From: a virus
Direction: 5' to 3' (one strand)
DNA: 24,224 nt
Virus record (IMG/VR): IMGVR_UViG_3300018876_002325
Coordinates: 1-24,224 of that record
Shown here: piece by piece, positions 12,401 through 17,536 of the stretch
Position numbering within the stretch: position 1 is the first letter of the stretch
Layout of the letters: the number at the start of each line of letters is the position of its first letter
Position numbers and translations under genes: made by a program
The notes under the pieces: generated by a model
Database searches by the model: none
What the model was told of the DNA's origin: nothing
The model's input: the letters and a program-made list of their open reading frames with translations, nothing else

Positions 12401-13099
12401 CATGCTGTAAGACCTATTTACGAAATATCGTATAACTCTAACTTTATGGGCAATCCGATCAGACCTGAAAGAAGCCCTTTTGAAAAAGGTGAAAAGCCTG
12501 ACTCTCAGCTTTATTTTAGTAGTGTAAACCCCATATCGAAAGATCTTACAAAGACTTTAAATAAATTAACAGGTGGGAACGAAAATCAATCTGGCTTTGT
12601 AGATATTTCGCCATCAACTATAGACCACACATTTAGCTATTTCTTCGGTACTATGGGTAGGCAGATTATGGCTATAAGTGGGTTTGGTTACGACAAGCTC
12701 AAAGGTAAAACACCTAATATCGGAAGCACTAGAGCTATACCTGTTGTATCTAGGTTGTACAAAGACGAGACAAGAGACACTCAGATGCAGTCAAGGTACT
12801 ATGACCTTAGCAAACTTACTGGAAGCTACGACACGCATTATCAATACCTTCTAAAAAATGGCAGAGGTCGAGAAGCTAAAGATTTCTACAATAAGAATAA
12901 AAACTATTTTAAGATATACTCTTTGATAAGTTCCCAGAAGAGCAGATCTGGTAAAATGAAGAGAGACATCAACAAAAGAATAAAGTCTGGAATTGATAGG
13001 TCTAAAATACAACCCCTTGAAGATCGTTTGTATCGTGAGAGAATAAAAGGGATGTCGTCTATCCTAAAACAAGCGAGGACGCTTGAAATCTACATATGA
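431..13099 (+). CDS. Giant 4,222-residue virion/polyvalent-type protein with HExxH zincin motif
   Basis: One uninterrupted frame of 12.7 kb. Visible parts in order: a charged, Pro-containing N-terminus (1-90); a helical charged region (90-555); a Gly/Ala-rich hydrophobic region (about 560-780) of the sort common in giant phage virion proteins; a zincin-like site, HESNH at 925-929, preceded by a hydrophobic strand (FFLNLN) and followed by SEWLA with Glu987 as a possible third zinc ligand; Lys-Pro linkers (about 1071-1233); a long region I cannot assign (about 1290-3300); and a C-terminal module (about 3300-4222) with WNLDFILTNFFRDF (from 3634), ENATRMQAF (from 3792), FNALFPFFGAGISGNARL (about 3836) and PLPYGW. 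This last module resembles the C-terminal part of phage large polyvalent proteins (LPD38-like; recalled, not searched). No cysteine is seen. The gene overlaps the portal gene by four bases. Probable role: packaged and ejected with the DNA, with a metallopeptidase-type activity. The family is moderately sure; the function is inferred. Confidence 0.85.
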   Translation: MSGLDDPLFKDPFDDSKRTPSKDPFFDGIEIDNTSPRVRRSPNQSMYVPQQPAQAYESQPQEVDSNIDSDGFYDPVEGPGYDPDSVPLYRKFEKFKQAKKKIDTLKSDADNRYRLSEMELDKFYSDTVVPTYSSYIGSEEIPDFKNDDRSQYLQEMSFQMDSASKRLAEGESFFTLGKDEDYEKAKQFASPEKLNSLANLKKQEARLIEQKDLYKKRSLDREIEHRQFRDFEASIPGIIKTQAPVWLKQAKAQAAKNKAKFADYDPYIGDVRGQGVPKRSGKKYNQWKAEYDAAQNLLDSKLGDIDPTAKYVLSSLNHKARAELRETLKGLMADREESRDFKDMGGFFSSKGMAGGHPVGMTEKERFVLDLDLLRKAGISQYKGRPINEVIEEEGGEDKITSLSVVSSVLKAHALYTELGVEAWSNWGKPGNEKRMQAKDMAFSAWQEALGRAESADLGNELVKRKSSQHWLGDLYRIGQALYKGSIRGYDREQGTPRNLIRILAGDGGIDDSAISKIVEAAKAELDNPRQKDTENYLKLLENQSKDPIEAFKKLFGDDYEGSASVVMSEIFAESMGSLLPAFLKNLMDAGPYMIGASLIEALVTKKPNKTLGKVFGRNFRLGASGSFGLASFQVSYIGKVLEDLGSLGVDINNPEHFAAAWSNEEISGKMRKKAVYYAGGVAFWDTVSGLFAGRISKALSKPSQMMGLSRSGQAILNSSAEIVAGSASGMLGEGTGYLLSREEGEQTPWDDIFLEGAIEFGPGSAGAVIGTGRAIFKDQKVQDAWEKNTPRKPKDLVEGEEDPKVVTPEQAPSQDGSSFHTIQSRGTNYNSLTMSPGSYDAFSTQLSENGYEMSEMEAVGVQAIFDNIIYSQESRVDAKNIHFILNQKDGAATFRRGEKGEAIFFLNLNTIKNSELGLVDAFLHESNHLAEKFLLDEGVVESFYDMLTDEQKEASILEYSNKNTSESRRKEAYEKLKSNKSLARSEWLAMQMSRVLKGDDLSMEPKLKSELKKVIKILKELVKNIFSTADLAPGQKGSKERIDFEQYLLDRLNFTERVDNASVSTQPVPDIKPEPKPEPKPKVENKTAPSEAKPKASAETKKPALPKEKYDKAKALVRKHNAQGKPVSEVLNRLRKATSNKYSTESYSALVNEVLNEGKEPESKPKPAEKKPAPKKAEPKPEPKKETPKKPKAEPKPEAKPVFKEPEPKPKKPAPKKPAPKKKELKSPVKNVEKSAYEEGRELVAGGLSGFAAYSQVIQGRNLTKQDSEKLLNDLLKEEQNRFTDLNAPEIVGLSRPEDSVDFSSTKVAVKLTQLFKLLGTGVERPLSTLSKYIVDKYIKQAVDQGFYFKAKPNQFIVENGQLSLSGNIEDYFSNQSPELDALDQYYNEVVKDRSKTFDYKNQETLGKSTFKKDPSKKGSSNTEGSPIKKSSELLEADYLEKRKALLNSLSKKNLAVSLIDPEFFKTIIDPEGESLSIFNINLQGLQSELRSNLAKASDLKIKQDKFMSILHDFRTLFLAAKQKDALKSTISQYEEQVKTAFTELDSLGLLNQLEGREKDGVSSRTSVFATIIDGVIHPSVSEKLLDKSIKLNPVEVETAEAYKMELNGGLGFDLYLNEIAKFYGIPTVQNTYPSRSDEIGAKDGSIETNVLKTADIKDIAVMSANNFISQLNQENAERSTTHYNKLKRFYYSTLNPTSAFDAFGNRRSNKPNMSANKGRFIGFTKSLRDLSPEMKKFYEKNPVFSSAKGFPLVPDKFPTGEVGYKLYFFLDQYYSAQADPKYANNRPKPSSIEIFVEDEGKWYSFDGVKYEEINRDDISLSYSEHLVMAADGGYQANYHFPLRIKMEVEDIFKRTFPEESGVFGIRGPVHLGFTEVDGKPSFEVLTTDENGEIAIDNFGLARNVKVIKESLNTLDNLKFIGDKRPSLSKNQKQRYESLLADPSISKEKKEGIQRAYDILKLVPFSFNGITSGSGLPNYFNNNWNTIVRNTQREVGRTGQVDYNPTMLEIFLAYPDMPFNLVDTFEYQIKSKKAAIEKQLSKEKRNEHLLAKLSHEISLLEENLFQTNEAIRLFTKSGRKRKLDKPLIREFVKKVDNYEDIKRPLFSALLEDINNQFHKSLGFSDFQGMTFKEGQQRDEASILYDMLLDLSGNKNVSFGNRFVEDVPVQLEDMRTQDPQDFRTEESKRREDGSAGFTPSASDPEWFDEETRRSVVKLNPYLSMRKETAKEREERLKDFDPDYFIQNAEKELESVIPFMRSPIFQKYADLYASALTDQEKRSILDEVNNMPIKGIVTRQEVKAFIDRIKAVDLIRNNPSKVTIQWMNTQYNEVAAAQRFLENSNQRELSKLKKEYLEGFYRLNEQIRVAGLDAVYMESDPSYRPDIDSLVKQRDAYIKSYENLVKNERPKAKKVEKKEVKNFYDGPEAFEIMTEILREQEKMRIHESFLRLVKLLAMGMPKSAMNARMFNLEVLRKVHALDPDNKGGLISNLWSHENLDSFYRETFPAYEKIMQEDKIGDVKASTGEEQSTVHPQDPIRRKVSSTSKTSVAYTDSSKGTVTHGDILNKYRKFASSPAGATFTESQKSAILAQHASSQLLADLGLSRRNHDDVLDSRQYIILDPESEETTIKLDNSERASDIDEYHNALLDLQQKMSEPASLALDDSVLKEIGVPDEVIKTRPTKRDILRFIEQSNEELDIKSSESGLALDIDDYNKLSKLEAVRNELLKASDRFYAAEEKLHGAMSEEGYFITPQMLALSIWSESPLSSSAQVAKDPQKDARGGWKPTMQDNGLDEFLTANNPASQDKELKGWIDRDTEFLSNRIYKSKNGKDNTILDILSEIVPQRENDFSVALEAYYGFLSKAPLTEVQNAILDHLNKFGIKSGIKKFKVPDSSTLETAIQKLSGLLRDASKENQLKKTRLSSYSGNAIFMNDGGNVRRRRMNLIPPETYLNFIDKLIEGAKQREYSPRKSLFLRKNTGVLDIKQDGRVIQTLTFSDNKSMDRFVKNMNGVFSQTKEQYKSSFVALMGLDVVSNRKQLDAKKIGDLVIYKGSLHKVEAKGEDGKKVVAQGFEEIFKNKDGSYNYARLQTAFMIAFAKSDPASFYESGEVNTVSGQPIDRAGISAVARDTTSINSISPDLLDAIGTDLGAGISKNIHDDINDYESLQDQASSGQDLDSPVIEKNLSGFQKILKWIIGNQSFSDAFTRAGVEKKFKLNESIRRNLVSRVKHSLHSGIVNSYYELEQMNELMIQDLIKQGVIDPNNKADMDSVRLNQKIRLYTGKTGVEVDEAKAQYETPFMEKISELNVEDPLKFFGDFAYARFAKIRNKYIREKYKKSPMLEGKDKEGNILGSGMSEKEADRILKTTEKHPEFKKLDSIVKDFDKMNMDTLRILVEGEVLSADQFARLKKAATNEKGEFVWAPLRGFEKEMIDDYPTGLDMIQEMVHIDEVSGAQGTGSGFSQTGGRLALTAALGRTTKANSHEIWGNAFRSNLEAVLRANKNKETSRGLLDLLNMVNKDEKLKKEWGGIFQIVRPIDLGKHSETKKVLKLSYDPDLGEDKSYFQEMEVNALELEDNVFTVRVKGEPVYIIFKGDTGKRISDALKNKNNFQMGPILRAFGIASGFFSSIYTVWNLDFILTNFFRDFVSGVLNLKSDQETRDIAKQIVDPRSMYGNFKGMYAVAKARRAGKSMDSVLSDSDRRFLNEVMKKDRNDITEEELTKLFQNPAMTAIAMQKAGGKVEFFGLIDAEKKTSDIIRKLKRFQKSGKPFNSRNAGTVFFDWVNDINTGVENATRMQAFKVMVMNGATFQNAAYKGGREGTVDFNRKGNYTNVFNALFPFFGAGISGNARLVRALTSPDMGGSTEFKQRLLMKIIMGGFAYSLLMRLYAGEDEETEEQHWDRLSSWEKKHGLNIFLKPNGDGGRVVAPLPYGWNLPYGIGATLADFAVDSAGKADRKYGAFEAASEVLSSAMDTFHPMSGGTGLGRVIPHAVRPIYEISYNSNFMGNPIRPERSPFEKGEKPDSQLYFSSVNPISKDLTKTLNKLTGGNENQSGFVDISPSTIDHTFSYFFGTMGRQIMAISGFGYDKLKGKTPNIGSTRAIPVVSRLYKDETRDTQMQSRYYDLSKLTGSYDTHYQYLLKNGRGREAKDFYNKNKNYFKIYSLISSQKSRSGKMKRDINKRIKSGIDRSKIQPLEDRLYRERIKGMSSILKQARTLEIYI
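3641..4127 (+). repeat. Lys-Pro-rich low-complexity linker region in the giant gene
   Basis: Codons for about residues 1071-1233 of the giant protein encode short repeats such as KPEP and KKPAP. At DNA level there are imperfect direct repeats, including GAGCCCAAGCCT copies near 3651-3677 and AAACCAGCACCA copies near 4068-4096, with further copies near 3945 and 3967. The tract is split by a globular-looking segment (about residues 1110-1160). It probably forms an extended, flexible spacer between the zincin-bearing N-terminal part and the rest of the protein. Confidence 0.8.
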
Positions 13100-15132
13100 T
13101 CGATACTAATTTAAAGCTAACAGAAGAGCAGGAGAGCGATCTCTTAAAGTACGCTTTTGAGCGTGTTGAAAGCTTGAAGATGGACAACAAGGAGAGAATC
13201 GAGTCAGATCGATTAAGCTGGAATGTCTATCAAAACGACAGGCCAGATAGAGAGATTCTGGATTCTATATACTCAAAATCTAATGTTCCTGTCCCTATGA
13301 CAACACTTGTCGTAGATCATTTCCTAGCTAGGGCTGAAGACGAGATCACAGGAACATCTCCTTTCTTTCGTTTTATGCCTCAGGGGAGGTCTGACGAAGT
13401 CAAGACCGATGCTTATGACAAGTACTTTAATTGGAAGCTAGAAACAGTAGGTCATACTAGAGAAAGGCTTGAGGAGTCCTACCTGCACATCTTTTTACAG
13501 AGAGCCTGCATAATGAAAGCAGTCTTCGAAAATAAGACATCCCAGTGGATGGATTATGAAAGAAATGCTTTGTATAACATTGAAGAAGAATCCTTCGAAG
13601 AGATCCCCAATTACGGACCCATTATTGAGGGAGAGGCTAAGTTCATACAAGATGTAGATATTGAGACAGGGATGCCGATGTTAAGGCTTCAGGAAGACCC
13701 ATCTTTTGTTATGACTCCTGGCGTTCATGAGTTTAGACCCTACCCGAATGGGGTACCTACAGAGCAAGTTATATTCAAAGGTGCAAAAAGCGTAGTCATT
13801 GACTCTGACAGGTTCTTATGCCCATCAGATGTGGAAAGCGTTCAGGATGCTGATTTTGTTGTTGAGCTATACGACAAGCCTCTGAAGTGGGCTGAGAATA
13901 TGTTTTTAAATCGTGAATGGCTTTCTTACTCAGAGTTTTCCGAGTCTGTAAAAAAGGATGCAAATAAAAGGACTAACACGAACACTGAGGGTAACTACAA
14001 CTCAATACCACCCCGTGATGAATCCAAAGAGGATTTAAGTTTCGACAACAAAGAAAACCCAAGCATTCAGGTGGTTGAGTGCTGGGTTAGAAGAGATGTT
14101 TTAGGTACTGGTACGCCTCAAGATTTCTGCTTATTCTTAGAGCCTGAAACTAAAAAAGCTATCTATTACGAGTATGTAGCTAAAGTGACCCCAGATAACA
14201 GACTCCCTTACAGCACAGTTTCTATCGGAAGGCAGCGTAACAGATGGTGGGGTCCCTCTTTACCAGAAAGAATTTCAGTCTACCAAGAATTTATTGATAA
14301 GCAGTTTAACTCTGAGGCTTACAGAAATGAACTTACCGCTAACCCTATTGTTGGTGCTAACGCCCATGCAGTCGAGGAAGAGCCTGAAGACATAGAGCTT
14401 ATGCCAGGTCGTGTTTTTGAGCTTAAGGACGGAAATACGGCAGATGACTTCATAAGTTATGTGCAGTTACCTAATGCAGATGCTAAAACACAGCAGATGA
14501 TCGACTTTGTTTTTGGCTTGGTTCAGCTTTGGCTAGGAGTAAGTAATATGGCACAAGGGGATTACCAGGCACTTGCTCCTGCTAATACGGCAACAGGTGT
14601 TGAAGCTACTCTTAGGGAAGCGTCAAAGATCGGCCGTCGATGGATGCGTAGAATAGTAAAAGGGTTCGAAGATCATTTAACTAAGTTAGTAAAGATTACA
14701 GCCACTACCTTAGATGAAGAAGAGGTTTTCGAGTACATGGAGGGCGACATTAAACAGTTTGGATCCATGACTCCTGAATCTGTTAAGAAGATGGAGATCG
14801 ATGCAACTGTAATACTATCACAGGACCAAGGCCAAAGGGCTATTGAAAAAGCAAATCTCGCACTACAGGCACAGCAAAGATTCTTCGAGTCACCTCCTGA
14901 GATGCGTCCTTTCGTTCGTCCTTTGTGTAAGCGTATTTTAGATGCACTTGGGTACGAGAATGTTGATGAACTTCTTCCCGAGCAAGCCCCTGCTGATCCA
15001 AGGCAAGAGGCGGAGATAATGAAACTTTTATCTGACGGAGCTGGATCCCCAGGGCAGGCAGAGGCAAACACTGAAGGATCTGCTGCCGTGATGGGAAACA
15101 GTAACCCTCAAGGTCAAAACCAGTATCAATAA
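13096..15132 (+). CDS. Portal protein
   Basis: The portal is the dodecameric ring at one capsid vertex through which DNA is packaged and ejected and to which the tail attaches. The 678-residue length is in the range of podovirus-type portals. Supporting sequence: an N-terminal region with a helical start followed by SNVPVPMTTLVVDHF, the loop-strand pattern TGTSPFFRFMPQG, a mid-region IGRQRNRWWGPSLPERI leading into the clip/stem helices (EFIDKQFNSEAYRNE), and the late segment GDYQALAPANTATGVEATLR with a long helix after it, all typical of this portal class. The C-terminus is Gln, Pro and Glu rich. The ATG overlaps the stop of the giant gene (ATGA), so translation is probably coupled. Unlike the giant protein it contains several cysteines. 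Confidence 0.9.
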   Translation: MIDTNLKLTEEQESDLLKYAFERVESLKMDNKERIESDRLSWNVYQNDRPDREILDSIYSKSNVPVPMTTLVVDHFLARAEDEITGTSPFFRFMPQGRSDEVKTDAYDKYFNWKLETVGHTRERLEESYLHIFLQRACIMKAVFENKTSQWMDYERNALYNIEEESFEEIPNYGPIIEGEAKFIQDVDIETGMPMLRLQEDPSFVMTPGVHEFRPYPNGVPTEQVIFKGAKSVVIDSDRFLCPSDVESVQDADFVVELYDKPLKWAENMFLNREWLSYSEFSESVKKDANKRTNTNTEGNYNSIPPRDESKEDLSFDNKENPSIQVVECWVRRDVLGTGTPQDFCLFLEPETKKAIYYEYVAKVTPDNRLPYSTVSIGRQRNRWWGPSLPERISVYQEFIDKQFNSEAYRNELTANPIVGANAHAVEEEPEDIELMPGRVFELKDGNTADDFISYVQLPNADAKTQQMIDFVFGLVQLWLGVSNMAQGDYQALAPANTATGVEATLREASKIGRRWMRRIVKGFEDHLTKLVKITATTLDEEEVFEYMEGDIKQFGSMTPESVKKMEIDATVILSQDQGQRAIEKANLALQAQQRFFESPPEMRPFVRPLCKRILDALGYENVDELLPEQAPADPRQEAEIMKLLSDGAGSPGQAEANTEGSAAVMGNSNPQGQNQYQ

Positions 15133-15150
15133 CAAAAAACCTTAAAAGCT

Positions 15151-15375
15151 ATGTTACCAACATTACCAAAATTCAGAAAATACCAAAACTCAAAAATACC
15201 TTCGTTCCCCAAGCCATTAAAAAGGAGGCGGGACAGAAGAAAAAATGAAAATAAAGAAGTTGCAAAAAGATTGTTCGGACCAGACTTTCCAGCTTTCGGT
15301 GCGTCTTTAGGCACCATATTTCAACCAGTTACTGGTGTTATCAATAAAGTAAATCGAGCCACTTCTGTAAGATAA
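15151..15375 (+). CDS. Small basic protein, unrecognised (74 residues)
   Basis: I do not recognise this protein. It starts 18 bases after the portal stop. The N-terminal half is very basic and Pro-containing, with the cluster KRRRDRRKNENK at about residues 25-36. The C-terminal half (about 42-66) is hydrophobic, Gly, Ala and Phe rich, and could be an amphipathic or membrane-interacting segment. There is no good Shine-Dalgarno site ahead of the ATG. The case for a real gene is that it fills the gap exactly: its TAA overlaps the next ATG (TAATG), a junction type used again at 17854. The start may differ, and a minus-strand frame covers the same bases, but all neighbours are on the plus strand. 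Confidence 0.6.
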   Translation: MLPTLPKFRKYQNSKIPSFPKPLKRRRDRRKNENKEVAKRLFGPDFPAFGASLGTIFQPVTGVINKVNRATSVR

Positions 15376-15650
15376 TGCCAGATATCGTGATGTTTGATAA
15401 GTTTTCGGACTTAAAGAGGCTATCCAATGATGAATCTTTTTTACATCTTGAGAAACGCTTTCAGACGGAAAGAGGGAGATATCTCACAAAGATGCTCGAC
15501 CCCTCAACATCGGCAGAGGAAACGCTTGCACTCAAGGCAGTCGTTAACGCACTTGAGAAGGTATCGCCTTTGGCTCTCGTCGAAACTGTTATCAAGATCG
15601 AAACCAAAAACTTAAAAACATCACATCCTAAAATGTTTAGAGGTAGTTGA
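15375..15650 (+). CDS. Small hypothetical protein (91 residues)
   Basis: I do not recognise this protein. It is a soluble, mixed-charge, probably all-helical protein. One helix runs about residues 9-40 (FSDLKRLSNDESFLHLEKRF and onward) and another about 48-75 (AEETLALKAVVNALEKVSPL). It starts on the A of the preceding TAA and ends one base before the next ATG, so it sits inside a coupled chain between the portal and the fibre genes. Small helical proteins at this place could be head-tail adaptors or assembly factors, but nothing in the sequence proves it. Confidence 0.72.
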   Translation: MPDIVMFDKFSDLKRLSNDESFLHLEKRFQTERGRYLTKMLDPSTSAEETLALKAVVNALEKVSPLALVETVIKIETKNLKTSHPKMFRGS

Positions 15651-15651
15651 T

Positions 15652-15891
15652 ATGGGTAAATTTAAAGTAATCACATCAAGCGATCCAGACCCTATTCCAG
15701 AGGGTCGTTCTTACCGTGTTATATCAGCACCTCCTGAAGATAGCTCATATGCATCAAAAGACGACCTTTCAGATCTTGAAGACAGGGTTATTACAACAAC
15801 TGATCTTAGCCCTCTTACATCTTCAAATGTAGATTTTTGTATATTTATAGATGGAGGCAATGCATCTAGCTCAAACTGCTCAGGGTATTAG
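15652..15891 (+). CDS. Small structural-type protein with a DGGNA motif (79 residues)
   Basis: A usable Shine-Dalgarno site (AGAGGT, seven or so bases before the start) precedes the ATG. The protein is Ser, Thr and Asp rich and looks beta-stranded, with IPEGRSYRVISAP near the N-terminus and FIDGGNASSSNCSGY at the very C-terminus. Short DGGNA or DGGDA strands are familiar from phage appendage proteins, so a virion decoration or adaptor role is possible (inference from motif and context). It sits in the coupled run that leads into the fibre genes. Confidence 0.68.
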   Translation: MGKFKVITSSDPDPIPEGRSYRVISAPPEDSSYASKDDLSDLEDRVITTTDLSPLTSSNVDFCIFIDGGNASSSNCSGY

Positions 15892-15893
15892 AT

Positions 15894-16136
15894 ATGTCTG
15901 TCACAATAGTTATACGAAAAGATTCCGAAGAAAGGTGGGTTACTTTGAATCCTATCCCTTTTCAAGGCGAGCTTTGTCTAAACACATCCAATAAAAAAAT
16001 TAAGTGCGGTGATGGATTCAACAACTGGTCGGATCTGCCATACTTAAACGATAAAGACATAGAAGATTTAAAAAACGAATACGGAAATGAAACCGATTTC
16101 CTTTCATCGTATGAACACTATAAAATAAACCCATGA
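15894..16136 (+). CDS. Stand-alone MTD-N-like fibre domain protein (80 residues)
   Basis: The sequence carries the signature of the small beta domain found at the N-terminus of many phage receptor-binding proteins (as in the Bordetella phage major tropism determinant N-terminal domain family). W15, then NPIPFQGELCLNTSNKKIK (19-37), then CGDGFNNWSDLPYL (38-51) match the usual pattern of a Trp, NP-x-L-x-x-GE, then K-I/K-GDG-x-x-W-x-x-L-P-Y. Normally this fold is fused to a long fibre. Here it is almost the whole protein, followed by an acidic helical tail of about 25 residues. It overlaps the next fibre gene by ATGA. It may be an adaptor between tail and fibre. The domain call is from recognition of the pattern, not a search. 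Confidence 0.75.
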   Translation: MSVTIVIRKDSEERWVTLNPIPFQGELCLNTSNKKIKCGDGFNNWSDLPYLNDKDIEDLKNEYGNETDFLSSYEHYKINP

Positions 16137-17530
16137 GCGAAGCAGACACACCAACAACAGTTTTAGGAAAGATAGGTAAACAAGTAGGAGCTGAAGTAAA
16201 AACAGTCACTACCTCTTTATCTAACCACACAACATCGACACTTAACCCGCACGCCGTTACTAAATCCCAAGTGGGTCTGGATCTTGTAGAAAATACGGCT
16301 CTATCGACATGGGCAGGTTCCGCAAATATTACCACCCTTGGGACTATAGCTACTGGTAATATCCCTTACTCCCTTATCACAGACGCCCCGACACTTAGTG
16401 CTATAGATTCTGTTACAGGTAATTTTACAATTGGAGGTGATCTTACTGTTAACGGTGAAACAACAACACTCAATACTCAGACTCTAGCTGTTGAAGATAA
16501 TATAATCGAGGTTAACCTCACAGCTTCTGACGGAACAGCTACTGCCTCAACTGCTGGTCTTCAGGTAAATAGAGGTGATGGTGAATCAGAAGAACAGGTA
16601 GATATTTCAACTACGAAACACCCTGATGGGTTTGTTGCTCCTACATCTAACGAAATTGACGCATGGACAAACGAAGCGATTCATAGTTTTAGTTGGACAG
16701 TTAATTCTGCGACCACATATTGGAGTGATACCTACTCTTACACCGATGCAAGCGGCACTAAGTGGACACTTAGTACTGTTCAAGTTTCGGGTGTTGGTTC
16801 AACTTCTGTCTACGATCTTAATTTAACCCCCACTGGTGGTACTACATTTAAAATCGGTACACTTTCAAAAGCCACTGAGGAAATAGATTTTATAGATGGC
16901 TGGGGCGTAAACTATGTAGATCCAGGTCAGAATGCTTGGGCTATTTTAATAACTTACACCCCAACATTAGGCTACGCTTCAAATACTTTAGGCTGGACTG
17001 GTGATACTGGGGCTATGGCAAAAACTTCTACAACAGCAGTTATTGATGCTTTAGAATACGGAGGAGAAACTAAGAAAGTTTCAGCCATTTACCAGGCATC
17101 TGACACAAACAGTGTTACTTGGGAGGTTCGATTTTCTGTCGGAGGAAATATTACCCTTGAAAAAGGTTCTGAGTCTCAGGTTATAGGTACTTATGCAGGC
17201 AGCGATGTCACAATGAGTGATGGGTGGTCAATAGCTTATTTTGAAAATTCATCGGACCCAGAATTCTGGGATATTACCGTAGATCATGCTCCAATAGTAG
17301 GAGATGGTGACAAAGCTTCTTTAATCTGGGACGAAAACAGCGGACAGGGTTTTTGGGAGTTCAGTCTAGGTACTGAAAAAGCAGATCTTAAGGCAAAAGA
17401 CATTACCGCAAGCAAGGTAACTGTAGACTCTGGAGATAGTCTTATATTAGGCTATGACGCTAACTCTGTTGCAATACCTTTAGGAACTGTAGCGGCTTTT
17501 ACTAGCTCACTAGCTGCTGCCAAAGTGTAA
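16133..17530 (+). CDS. Tail fibre / appendage protein with duplicated beta domain (465 residues)
   Basis: Probable virion appendage protein. Residues 10-23 (VLGKIGKQVGAEVK) form a short N-terminal motif shared with the downstream gene. Residues 40-55 (HAVTKSQVGLDLVENT) match the common fibre motif H-x-V-T-K-x-Q-V-G-L-x-x-V-x-N-T. Residues 102-145 (GDLTVNGETTTLNTQ, VEDNIIEVN, then GLQVNRGDG) match the beta-strand motif of T4-type fibre proteins. Two beta-rich copies follow: the stretch ending 241-277 and the stretch ending 351-387 both follow IGT...DGW...W.IT...P. I see no cysteine. The start overlaps the previous stop (ATGA) without a clear Shine-Dalgarno site. The TAA stop is in the same frame as the next gene, separated from its GTG by two codons. 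Confidence 0.85.
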   Translation: MSEADTPTTVLGKIGKQVGAEVKTVTTSLSNHTTSTLNPHAVTKSQVGLDLVENTALSTWAGSANITTLGTIATGNIPYSLITDAPTLSAIDSVTGNFTIGGDLTVNGETTTLNTQTLAVEDNIIEVNLTASDGTATASTAGLQVNRGDGESEEQVDISTTKHPDGFVAPTSNEIDAWTNEAIHSFSWTVNSATTYWSDTYSYTDASGTKWTLSTVQVSGVGSTSVYDLNLTPTGGTTFKIGTLSKATEEIDFIDGWGVNYVDPGQNAWAILITYTPTLGYASNTLGWTGDTGAMAKTSTTAVIDALEYGGETKKVSAIYQASDTNSVTWEVRFSVGGNITLEKGSESQVIGTYAGSDVTMSDGWSIAYFENSSDPEFWDITVDHAPIVGDGDKASLIWDENSGQGFWEFSLGTEKADLKAKDITASKVTVDSGDSLILGYDANSVAIPLGTVAAFTSSLAAAKV

Positions 17531-17536
17531 CAGGAT

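Noticed and set aside
431-13099. Giant protein as an N4-type virion RNA polymerase
   Set aside because: Size, neighbourhood and the N4-like capsid made this worth testing, but I found no convincing T7-like polymerase motifs (no R-x3-K-x7-YG, and HDD at two places lacks the right surroundings).
15133-15150. Promoter or terminator after the portal gene
   Set aside because: Only 18 A-rich bases with no hairpin and no recognisable box.
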